Source: Streptomyces canus (GTDB lineage: Bacteria; Actinomycetota; Actinomycetes; Streptomycetales; Streptomycetaceae). Taken from it: a stretch of DNA of 64,000 nucleotides. The first letter of the stretch is position 1; every line of letters starts with the position of its first letter. The notes below the pieces were generated by a model. That model ran no database searches. It was not told where the DNA came from and saw nothing but the letters and a program-made list of their open reading frames with translations. The stretch covers positions 861,274 through 925,273 of the forward strand of contig NZ_KQ948658.1 of assembly GCF_001514145.1 (NCBI RefSeq). The letters are read 5' to 3'. Both the position numbers and the translations under genes were made by a program. Shown one piece after another: positions 41,275-49,073 of this stretch.

Positions 41275-42108
41275 ATGAGTGCACGGGAACAGGCTCTGTG
41301 GACCAGGGCACGGCTGGGCCGTTGCGGCCCCCCGCTGGACCTCCTGACCGCCCGCTTCGACCGCCACGTCTACGCCTCGCACACGCACGAGCAGTTCAGC
41401 ATCGGCATCTGCGTCGGCGGCTCCGAGGTGATCGACTACCGGGGCGACCACCTCCGCCCCGGCCCCGGCTCCATCGTCGTACTGGCCCCAGGCGAGATGC
41501 ACACCGGCCGCCCCGCAGCCTCCGACGGCGGCTACGCCTACCGCGCCCTGTACCCCGACCCTGCCCTCCTCACCGAAGGCACCGTCGGCGGCGGTCTCCC
41601 GTACTTCCACGAGCCACTCCTTGACGACCCCGAACTAGCCACCGCGCTCCGCCGCGCCCACACCGAACTCAGCGTCTGCCCCGACCCGTTGGAGATGGAG
41701 TCCCGCCTCCCGTGGCTGCTGACGGCCCTCGCCCGCCGCCACTCCACGGCCCGCGCGACGAACGACACGGTGCCGGGCGCCGCCCACATCGCCCACGCGG
41801 TGCGGGACCGCCTGGCCGACGACCTCCTGGAGCCCCCCTCCCTCGCCGAACTCGCCACCGCTTTGGGCCTGTCCCGCTACCAACTCCTCCGAGCCTTCCG
41901 TACGACGATGGGGATACCCCCGTACGCCTGGCTGGCGCAGCACCGGGTACACCGGGCCCGCGGACTACTGGAGTCCGGCTTGAAGCCGGCCGAGGTCGCC
42001 GGCCTGGTGGGCTTCGCCGACCAGGCGCACCTGACCCGCTGGTTCCGACGGGTCCTCGGGGTCACCCCGGCGGCGTACCGCAACAGCGTTCAAGACGGCC
42101 GCCGCTGA
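41275..42108 (+). CDS. AraC family transcriptional regulator
   Basis: A 277-residue activator. The N-terminal cupin-like sensor (AraC_binding: HTHEQFSIGICVGG, then DYRGDHLRPGPGSIVVLAPGEMH) is followed by a two-HTH domain: SLAELATALGLSRYQLLRAFR and PAEVAGLVGFADQAHLTRWFRRVLGVTPAAYR. It is 18 bases upstream of an EamA exporter on the same strand. Such pairs commonly control export of amino acids or related metabolites. ATG 41275 chosen. Confidence 0.93.
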   Translation: MSAREQALWTRARLGRCGPPLDLLTARFDRHVYASHTHEQFSIGICVGGSEVIDYRGDHLRPGPGSIVVLAPGEMHTGRPAASDGGYAYRALYPDPALLTEGTVGGGLPYFHEPLLDDPELATALRRAHTELSVCPDPLEMESRLPWLLTALARRHSTARATNDTVPGAAHIAHAVRDRLADDLLEPPSLAELATALGLSRYQLLRAFRTTMGIPPYAWLAQHRVHRARGLLESGLKPAEVAGLVGFADQAHLTRWFRRVLGVTPAAYRNSVQDGRR

Positions 42109-42126
42109 CGTGGCGAACATGGCCGC

Positions 42127-43098
42127 ATGACTGCACGCGGCTGGTTTCTGTTCTCCCTGATGGGAGTGGTCTGGGGCATCCCCTACCTGTTGATCAAGGT
42201 GGCGGTGGATGCCCCGCTGTCCCCGTCGATGGTGGTGTTCACGCGCTGCGCGTTGGGCGCGGCCCTGCTCCTGCCCTTCGCGATACGGCAGGGCGGCCTT
42301 CCCGCCACCGTTCGAACCCACTGGCGCCCGATGCTGGCCTTCGCGTGCATCGAGATCATCGGCCCCTGGTGGACCTTGACCGACGCGGAACGCCACCTGT
42401 CCAGCTCGACAGCGGGCCTGTTGATCGCGGGCGTCCCGATCGTAGGAGTGGCCCTGGCCCGCTTTTTCGGCGAAACGGAGAGGCTGGGAGTGCGGCGCGT
42501 CGTCGGACTCGGCCTGGGCCTGGCCGGCGTAGGAGTCCTCACGATCCCGCACCTGACAGGCGGGGACGCCCGTTCCCTGGCAGAGGTGCTGATCACGGTG
42601 ATCGGCTACGCAACGGCTCCGTTGATCGCAGCGCGCTACCTCAAGGCTGTCCCGACCCTCCAGCTCATCGCCCCCTGCCTGGCCCTCGCGGCACTGGTCT
42701 ACGCCCCGGCGGCGGCGATGACCTGGCCGTCGGAGATGCCTTCCCCTTCGGTCCTGGCCGCGCTGGCCACCCTGGGCGTGGTCTGCACCGCGGTCGCCTT
42801 CGTGGCCTTCCTGGAGCTGATCAAGGAGGCGGGCCCGACCAGGGCAACCGTCTTCACGTACGTCAATCCGGCGGTAGCGGTGGCAGCGGGGGCGATCTTC
42901 CTGTCCGAGCCACTGACGGCGACCATCCTGGCGGCCTTCACCCTGATCCTGGCGGGCTCGGTACTGGCGACGGCCTCCGGTCGGGGGGCCGCCACCCGCC
43001 CGGTGCTGAGTCACCCGGAGGGGCGAGGCCGCGCAAAGCGACTCGTCCGCCGCGGTCCGGAACCCCGGCCGGACAGAGGCGAGGCGCGCGCCCGGTAA
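42127..43098 (+). CDS. EamA/DMT-family transporter
   Basis: A 323-residue permease with ten predicted helices arranged as two EamA repeats (first GVVWGIPYLLIKVAV, second GVVCTAVAFVAFLELIKEAGPTRA, then VNPAVAVAAGAIFLSEPL). The family exports amino acids, nucleosides or drugs. The basic C-terminal tail runs to within 11 bases of rnpB, so the rnpB promoter must lie inside this gene. Probably cotranscribed with the AraC regulator. Confidence 0.92.
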   Translation: MTARGWFLFSLMGVVWGIPYLLIKVAVDAPLSPSMVVFTRCALGAALLLPFAIRQGGLPATVRTHWRPMLAFACIEIIGPWWTLTDAERHLSSSTAGLLIAGVPIVGVALARFFGETERLGVRRVVGLGLGLAGVGVLTIPHLTGGDARSLAEVLITVIGYATAPLIAARYLKAVPTLQLIAPCLALAALVYAPAAAMTWPSEMPSPSVLAALATLGVVCTAVAFVAFLELIKEAGPTRATVFTYVNPAVAVAAGAIFLSEPLTATILAAFTLILAGSVLATASGRGAATRPVLSHPEGRGRAKRLVRRGPEPRPDRGEARAR

Positions 43099-43109
43099 CA
43101 TGGTCGACA

Positions 43110-43521
43110 CGGCAGACGAGCCGGGCGGACGGCCGCGTGAAGTCCCTCAGGGGCCTTCCCGAGGAACGTCCGGGCTCCACAGGGCAGGGTGATGGCTAAC
43201 GGCCACCCGGGGTGACCCGCGGGAAAGTGCCACAGAAAACAAACCGCCGGGGACTTCGGTCCTCGGTAAGGGTGAAACGGTGGTGTAAGAGACCACCAGT
43301 GCCCAGGGCGACCTGAGCAGCTAGGTAAACCCCACCCGGAGCAAGGTCAAAAGGGAGCGCCTTGGCGCTCCTGCGAGGACGTTCGAGGGCTGCCCGCCCG
43401 AGTCCCCGGGTAGACCGCACGAGGCCGGCGGCAACGCCGGCCCTAGATGGATGGCCGTCTCCCCGGGCCCCGCGAGGAGCCCGGGTGACAGAACCCGGCG
43501 TACAGCCCGACTCGTCTGCCG
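43110..43521 (+). ncRNA. rnpB: RNase P RNA
   Basis: The catalytic RNA of RNase P, class A, which matures tRNA 5' ends. The long terminal helix P1 forms between CGGCAGACGAGCCGGGC (43110-43126) and GCCCGACTCGTCTGCCG (43505-43521), with only a slight internal mismatch. Conserved core blocks are visible: GAGGAACGTCCGGGCTCC (43161-43178), AGGGTGAAACGGTGG, ACAGAAAACAAACCGCC, and near the 3' end GGGTGACAGAACCCGGCGTACA. Length about 412 bases is right for actinobacteria. A terminator follows at 43528. Confidence 0.95.
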
Positions 43522-43527
43522 CCAAGG

Positions 43528-43564
43528 GCCCCTGACCGGTGAAATTGCCATCAGGGGCGCTTTT
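43528..43564 (+). terminator. Rho-independent terminator of rnpB
   Basis: GCCCCTGA (43528-43535) pairs with TCAGGGGC (43551-43558) across a 15-base loop and is followed by GCTTTT. A clear hairpin plus T-run just after rnpB. Confidence 0.85.
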
Positions 43565-43649
43565 CTGTCGAATCTGAGAGTCAGCCAGACCCGTTCCGTA
43601 CCGGTTCAAACGGGGTCGCACGGCTACGTAGGTCGCCATGAAGGTAGCC

Positions 43650-43861
43650 ATGGCCGACAACACTCAAGTGGACGCGCTTGCCGCCGTGCTTGCCGAGTCG
43701 ATGACGATCCCGGACGTTGAGCGCGATGAGCTTCAACGGCGCCGCCAAGCCCCCATCGAGGCGGGCAGGAAGGGCGAGAGTACTGGCGGGAGGTCTACGG
43801 AACCGACTGGATCCGAGGCAATGACCTGCGGTGTCGAGTAAGCCTCGAGCCAATTGATTGA
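43650..43861 (+). pseudogene. Small frameshifted coding remnant at the edge of the defence island
   Basis: One frame from ATG 43650 gives a plausible helical start, MADNTQVDALAAVLAES, then TIPDVERDELQRRR. Near 43780 the sensible reading moves to another frame: EYWREVYGTDWIRGNDLRCR, ending at 43861. Read as one, this would be a protein of about 70 residues broken by an indel. No function is recognised. The remaining bases up to 44077 show no gene. A minus-strand frame starting near 43931 (MAGHTTGLSPAAALL) is an alternative but overlaps. Lower GC than its neighbours suggests foreign origin. Confidence 0.4.
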
Positions 43862-44077
43862 GGTCGTAGCGGCGGACCAGGAGGCTGAGAAGGGCGGCAG
43901 CGGGGCTGAGGCCGGTGGTGTGCCCAGCCATGCTGAGGTTCGCCTTTCGTCGCTGCGACTACGGACGCCGACTCGTGAACACGACCCGCGCAGGCCGGGC
44001 CGGATGACGTTCGCAGTTCGGCGGTAGAGCCGTTTCGCGAGTCACACGGAACCGGCCGCCGTGTAACGCTCAGCGCT

Positions 44078-46111
44078 CTATGCCCCGCCCGCCAGGCGTC
44101 CCGCCGCGAGTTCGTCGCCGAGGCCGCGGACGAGGTCCGCGCCGAGGTCGGCGGCGCGGCGCAACACCCGCTCGAAGGAATCCAGTTCACGGAAAACCTC
44201 GCCGTAGCGACGCTGTTCACCGAGCGGGACCTGGCGGACCTGGAGGCGGCGGACGTCGATGCGGGAGGAACTCGTCGTGTGGGTGCCGGCCTGCCGGGCG
44301 TTGGCCGGGGCACGGAGCGAACCGGCGAGGAACCAGGCGTCGAGCTGTTCGGGCTGTACCCGAACGGCATGCAGATGCGGACCGAGGGCGGTCGGCGGCC
44401 CCTCGTGGACCCAGGCGGAGAAATTCCGCGCCACGCCCACGACCACGATGTCCCCGGGTTGGACGATCACTGCCTCGCGGGCCGAATCGCCGTCGGAGGC
44501 GAGCCAGCCCCCGGGTTCCCCCGTCCCCAGGAGGTCGGGAACCGTGAGAAAGGGGGTGTCGCCGTCGGACGAGGGGCTGGTGCGGATCGACCCCTCCGGT
44601 GGCTGTTGGCCGCCGCGCAGTGTGAGCGCACCCGCCCGGGCGAGTTCGGCGACGGTGGTCGCCGTCGGTGTGTCCGCGTTGGCTGAGACGAGGTCGAGCG
44701 CGGCGAGCAGCCGCGCCGACTTATCCACGTTTGCGGTAAGTGAGGTGAACTCCGCCCAGGATGTGGCAAGCCTGGGCGCGGTGTCCGCTGGGGACGGGGT
44801 GATGTGGCGTCCCGGGGTGAGATCGACCTCGTCGTCGAGGAGTTCGATGACAGGCACCTGCGCGACATAGGCGGGGAGCTGCGGGGAATCGGCCTGCTCG
44901 ACGGCCACGCGGACGAAGGCGCCGATCGCCGCCCAGTCGGGGGCGGGGGTGCTCTCCCGCGCGGAATCCCGGGAGAAGCGTGACGCGGCGTCGGCGACCA
45001 GTAGCCGCCCGCCCGCCTGCTTTTCCTCCCCGGGCGCGGGCGTCCGCAGCAGCCACAGGTGCAGGGAGACGCTGTGCGGTGCAGCGCATCCCGGCGGCAG
45101 TGCGACGACGGCCCGGAGGTGGCCGGTGCGCAGCAGCGAACCACGGATCCGCCGTCCCGCCTTCCTGGCTGCGACGGCGGGCGGCAGCAGCAGCACAGCG
45201 GCGCCGCCTGGACGCAGCCGGGCCAGGCAGTGCTGCACCCAGGCGAGTTCGGGCTCGGTACGCGGGGGCAGCCCGTGGCTCCAACGCGCGTCGGTGGCGA
45301 GCTCCTCGTACCCCCAGTCCCGCTCGCTGAAGGGCGGGTTGCACAGGACGATGTCGGCGGGGGTATCGGCGAAGGGGTCGTCGCGCAGCGAGTCGGCGGC
45401 TCGTACATCGATGACGGCCCGCCCGCCTTCCTTCTCGGCGAGTCTCAGGCGAGCGTCCGCAAGTGCGGCGAGGATGGGGTCGCGGTCACCGCCGAGCAGG
45501 GTAGGCTCCCCGCCTCCGGATGCCTTCATCGCTTCGGCACCGGCCACGAGCAGGTGCCCGGTGCCGCAGGCAGGATCCATGATCGTGACGCTGCCTGAGC
45601 CACTCCCGGCACTGTCGGCCGAGCCGAGGGCGAGGTCCGCCATGAGTGCTGCCAGGGGCTCCGGCGTCGTGGCGATCTGGCGTACGTGGACGTCGAGCCA
45701 CCGGCGCAGCAGAAACGCGAACGTTCCGGTCTCCCCCTCGCGCCGCCCCAGCGCCACGGCCTGGTCGACCAACTCTGATGCTTCAGGGAGGAGTTGACCA
45801 CGTTCCTCGTCCTCCTGGCCGGCGAGGAGTCGTCCCGTCCGTGCGACGGCGTCCCCAGTCTCGTCGCGCCCGCCGAGCATTTCGAAGCGAGGCCAGAGCC
45901 ATTCCCGCTCGACGGACTTCTTGAGTTTCTTGTTCTGGCGCAGCCAGCTCTCGATGTCAGTCATGGAGAATTGGGGGTTGACATCGGTGCCCGCGATGCG
46001 CTGAGGGAAGGTCGGATGCCGCCGCCGCCAGTTGCTGACGGCAGCCCGCCCGACGCCGGCGAGACGGGCAATTTCGGCCAGGGTCACCGGTACGGCGCGC
46101 GGCGTGGACAT
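44078..46111 (-). CDS. N6-adenine DNA methyltransferase with fused HTH and specificity domain
   Basis: A 677-residue type I-like modification enzyme in one chain. An N-terminal AlpA/XRE-like HTH (LAEIARLAGVGRAAVSNWRR, residues 11-30) comes first. The methyltransferase core has motif I DPACGTGHLL (179-188) and catalytic NPPF (258-261). The C-terminal region resembles a type I S-subunit target-recognition domain: PFLTVPDLL, GDIVVVGVARNF, then LDAWFLAGSLR and RIDVRRLQVRQVPLGEQRRYG. This M-S fusion could recognise and mark self DNA without a partner subunit. It is divergent from the GmrSD-like nuclease across 299 bases and is the only methylase in the island. ATG 46111 has GGGAG six bases upstream. 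Confidence 0.9.
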   Translation of the reverse strand: MSTPRAVPVTLAEIARLAGVGRAAVSNWRRRHPTFPQRIAGTDVNPQFSMTDIESWLRQNKKLKKSVEREWLWPRFEMLGGRDETGDAVARTGRLLAGQEDEERGQLLPEASELVDQAVALGRREGETGTFAFLLRRWLDVHVRQIATTPEPLAALMADLALGSADSAGSGSGSVTIMDPACGTGHLLVAGAEAMKASGGGEPTLLGGDRDPILAALADARLRLAEKEGGRAVIDVRAADSLRDDPFADTPADIVLCNPPFSERDWGYEELATDARWSHGLPPRTEPELAWVQHCLARLRPGGAAVLLLPPAVAARKAGRRIRGSLLRTGHLRAVVALPPGCAAPHSVSLHLWLLRTPAPGEEKQAGGRLLVADAASRFSRDSARESTPAPDWAAIGAFVRVAVEQADSPQLPAYVAQVPVIELLDDEVDLTPGRHITPSPADTAPRLATSWAEFTSLTANVDKSARLLAALDLVSANADTPTATTVAELARAGALTLRGGQQPPEGSIRTSPSSDGDTPFLTVPDLLGTGEPGGWLASDGDSAREAVIVQPGDIVVVGVARNFSAWVHEGPPTALGPHLHAVRVQPEQLDAWFLAGSLRAPANARQAGTHTTSSSRIDVRRLQVRQVPLGEQRRYGEVFRELDSFERVLRRAADLGADLVRGLGDELAAGRLAGGA

Positions 46112-46215
46112 CTGCACTCCCAGGGCGTTTCTGATCGAACGAGGATTTGCCCCCTACAGCAGGTGCGTGATTGAGCCACCCTTCCCCTCCTAGGCCTGTC
46201 AGGCTACTACGGTCA

Positions 46216-46243
46216 TTGACTTTGTTCACAGGTCAGATACGGC
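46216..46243 (+). promoter_or_regulatory. Candidate promoter of the GmrSD-like gene
   Basis: TTGACT (46216-46221) and TACGGC (46238-46243) are 16 bases apart in the gap between the methyltransferase and the GmrSD-like gene. The -35 is good and the -10 is weak. Reading is plus strand. The whole gap 46112-46410 has no gene. Confidence 0.4.
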
Positions 46244-46410
46244 CTTTCGGGCCATCTGGTTCACCTATGACATCCCCATGGCAGGGGAACGAGGTGTGCG
46301 CCCTGAGGCTCGGCCGGTAGTGTCACCGCTGGTGATCGAGCCGGGGGCAGAGGCCATCCCACCTCGACGGGGAGCATGAGCCGGTCCGGCAGACAGTGGG
46401 GGAGAGGCGA

Positions 46411-48996
46411 GTGCACGCTCAGGAGACCACGTTCAAGGAGCTCGTCCAGGGCGAGAAGCAGTTCCAGGTGCCGCTTTACCAGCGCACCTACAGTTGGGAG
46501 AAGGACGAGCTGCGGCAGCTCTGGGACGACGTGTTGGAGCTGGTCGAGGAGCAGTTGGAGGGCAGGACCCCCGCGACCCACTTCCTCGGCTCCGTGGTAC
46601 TCGCCCCGGGAAGGATCACCGCGGGAGGCATGCAGCGCTGGCTCGTCGTCGACGGCCAGCAGCGGCTCACCACCCTCATGCTGGCCCTCACGGCGCTGCG
46701 TGACCGCTACCGGGAGCGCGGCGCCGAGCGGGACGCCGACCGTATCCACGACCTCGTGCTCGTCAACAGGTACCGCAACGGCGATGACCACTACCGCCTC
46801 CTGCCGACGCAGGCAGACCGCGAGGCCTTCACCGCGTGCGTCGAGAGCACCCCCAAGGCCGGTGGCCCCGGCAACGTGGGCGCCGCCTATCGCTTTTTCC
46901 TGACCGTCTTCACGGAGGGTGAGGAGAACGGCGGCGAGGCGTGGACGGGCGCGGTGGAAACCGTCCTGAGCAGTCTGCTGTCCATCGTCGAGATCACCGC
47001 GGCCGAAGGCGACAACGTCTACCGCATCTTCGAGTCCATCAACAACACCGGTGTCGGTCTCCGCCAGAGCGACTTGCTGCGCAACTACCTCTTCATGTGC
47101 CTGCAGACCCGAGGCGAGTCCGTCTACCGCAATCACTGGCTGCCCATGCAGGACCTCCTCGGTCCCGACAACCTCGAACTGCTCGTCTGGCTCGACCTGG
47201 TCGTGGCCGGCAACAGCCGCGCCAAGCAGAGCGAGATCTACCGCGACCAGAAGAAGCGCCTGGAGCCGCTGAGCACCGACGAGGCGGCACTGGAGGCCGA
47301 GATCGCCTCCCTCGCCCGGCGGGCCGAACGGCTGATGCGCATCCTGGAGCCCCGGCGGGAGCCGGACCCGCAGCTGCGCGAGGTCCTGGAGCGCCTGTCC
47401 CGGTGGGGCGGCCAGACCCACTACCCGCTGGCGCTCCAACTACTCGACCGCGTCGACGACGGACGGGCCACGCCCCAACAGGCCGCCCGAGCGCTGGCCT
47501 ACGCCGAGAGTTACATGGTGCGCCGCCTCTTGGCGGGTCTGTCCACCACGGGCAGCAACCGGGTCTTCATGGAGATGCCCAAGGAACTAGAGAAGGACGA
47601 CCCGGCGGACGCCGTACGCCGTTTCCTGTCGCGGAACAGAACGGGGGCACGCGTCTGGCCCGGCGACGAAGCGCTGCGCGAGGCGGTCCGCACCCGCCCC
47701 TTTTACAAGGCGGGACGAAGCAACCAGCGGTTCCAGGTACTGCGCAGACTCGAGGAGAGCTACGACGGCAGCGAGCCCGTCGACTACGCCAAGGCCTCCC
47801 TCACCGTCGAGCACGTTCTGCCGCAGAACCCGGCCCAGCAGTGGTACGACCTTCTCGCCGAGGACGCCGAGGACGGCCAGAGCCCGGACGAACTGCACGC
47901 CCTGCTCGTCCACACCCTGGGCAACCTCACCCTCTCCGCGGACAACGCACGCCTGTCGAACCACCCCTTCCGCCGCAAGCAGGAAATCCTCGACGCCAGC
48001 GCCCTGCGCATGAACCAGCGGATCGCCGACGAGGAACGGTGGGGAAAGACGGAGATCCTCGCCCGCGCGGACGAACTGGCGGACAGAGCAGTGCGGTTGT
48101 GGCCCGGCCCCGTCGAGGGAGTCGTCCAGGCAGAGGACGAATGGGCCGGCTGGAAGGAGCTCCGGGCCGCGCTTCTCGCCATGCCGGCCGGCACGTGGAC
48201 GACCTACGGCGATATGGCGGCACTCATCGGCACCCATGCCGTCCCAGTGGGACAGCATCTGGCGACCAAGACGAGCCTGCACGGCGCCTACCGCGTGCTG
48301 ACCGCGGACGGCCGCGTCTCGGCGGGCTTCCGGTGGCCGGACGGCAAGGAGTCCGGCGACGCGCGAACCCGTCTGGAAGCGGAGGGTGTTCCCTTCGACG
48401 ACGCGGGACGGGCCCGCCGGTCCCACCGGCTGACCACCGCCGACCTGGCAGTCCTGCTTGGCAGGGACACCGCCGATGAGACGGTGCCGTCCGCGCAGGC
48501 CGAAGTCGAGCAGCAGCAGACGACGGCTGACCGGTTCGAAGCGCAACTCCGCGACAACCAGACCGAGGAGACCGTGCAGGGCGTTCTCGGTGCGCTGCGT
48601 TTCTGGGAGCAGCAGGGTGGCCACCTTGCCTACGGCCGAGCCGACGAGACCAGTTGCTTCCCTATGGTGCGGTTCGGCGCCGCGAGCGATACCGCCCGTG
48701 CGCTCTGGCCGCTCGGGATCTACCCGGTCGCGGGCACCGTCGAAGTGGTATTCCAGCACTTGAAGCGGCGCCCCCCGTTCGACGACGAGCCACTGCGCCG
48801 TGAGCTGTTGATCCGGCTGAACGGCATCGAGGGCATCGACCTGGCCGAGGCCAAACTGGACCTGCGTCCGTCCTTCCCGCTGGAGGTCTTCTCCGGGCAC
48901 GGCGAGGAGATCTGCGCGGTGCTGGAGTGGTTCGCGCACACCGCCGCTCTGGCCGAGGCCCGCCGCATGATGGACGACGGTCCGGACACGCTCTGA
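46411..48996 (+). CDS. GmrSD-like DUF262/DUF1524 nuclease with MGMT-like domain
   Basis: A protein of about 861 residues. The N-terminal DUF262 (GmrS-like NTPase/ParB-fold) has YQRTYSW (23-29) and DGQQRLTTL (81-89). The DUF1524 HNH nuclease (GmrD-like) follows, with EHVLPQNPAQQW (467-478) and LGNLTL (503-508). Then comes a domain unusual for the family: GTWTTYGDMAALIG (about 594-607) with AVPVGQHLA, then HGAYRVLTADGRVS and EAEGVPF. This resembles the DNA-binding domain of O6-alkylguanine methyltransferases, but the PCHR site is GAYR, so the alkyl-acceptor Cys is missing. A C-terminal domain of about 150 residues is unassigned. The probable role is restriction of modified or alkylated phage DNA. 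GTG 46411 has GGAGAGG upstream. Confidence 0.9.
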   Translation: MHAQETTFKELVQGEKQFQVPLYQRTYSWEKDELRQLWDDVLELVEEQLEGRTPATHFLGSVVLAPGRITAGGMQRWLVVDGQQRLTTLMLALTALRDRYRERGAERDADRIHDLVLVNRYRNGDDHYRLLPTQADREAFTACVESTPKAGGPGNVGAAYRFFLTVFTEGEENGGEAWTGAVETVLSSLLSIVEITAAEGDNVYRIFESINNTGVGLRQSDLLRNYLFMCLQTRGESVYRNHWLPMQDLLGPDNLELLVWLDLVVAGNSRAKQSEIYRDQKKRLEPLSTDEAALEAEIASLARRAERLMRILEPRREPDPQLREVLERLSRWGGQTHYPLALQLLDRVDDGRATPQQAARALAYAESYMVRRLLAGLSTTGSNRVFMEMPKELEKDDPADAVRRFLSRNRTGARVWPGDEALREAVRTRPFYKAGRSNQRFQVLRRLEESYDGSEPVDYAKASLTVEHVLPQNPAQQWYDLLAEDAEDGQSPDELHALLVHTLGNLTLSADNARLSNHPFRRKQEILDASALRMNQRIADEERWGKTEILARADELADRAVRLWPGPVEGVVQAEDEWAGWKELRAALLAMPAGTWTTYGDMAALIGTHAVPVGQHLATKTSLHGAYRVLTADGRVSAGFRWPDGKESGDARTRLEAEGVPFDDAGRARRSHRLTTADLAVLLGRDTADETVPSAQAEVEQQQTTADRFEAQLRDNQTEETVQGVLGALRFWEQQGGHLAYGRADETSCFPMVRFGAASDTARALWPLGIYPVAGTVEVVFQHLKRRPPFDDEPLRRELLIRLNGIEGIDLAEAKLDLRPSFPLEVFSGHGEEICAVLEWFAHTAALAEARRMMDDGPDTL

Positions 48997-49006
48997 CGTG
49001 CCCATC

Positions 49007-49045
49007 AGGTGCGTGGGACCCGAGAACCCGTGGGCCCACGCACCT
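49007..49045. terminator. Bidirectional hairpin terminator
   Basis: AGGTGCGTGGG (49007-49017) pairs exactly with CCCACGCACCT (49035-49045) across a 17-base loop. It lies between the convergent GmrSD-like and UvrD-like genes. Confidence 0.75.
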
Positions 49046-49073
49046 CGAACACAATGTGCTGTCGAACAAGGTG

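Noticed and set aside
43602..43625. A GGTTCAAAC stretch resembling a tRNA T-loop
   Set aside because: No acceptor stem, D-arm or anticodon arm can be built around it.
43581..43931. A minus-strand 116-residue frame starting MAGHTTGLSP
   Set aside because: It has a partial ribosome site, but most of it lies opposite a better plus-strand remnant and it shows no domain. Kept only as a remote alternative.
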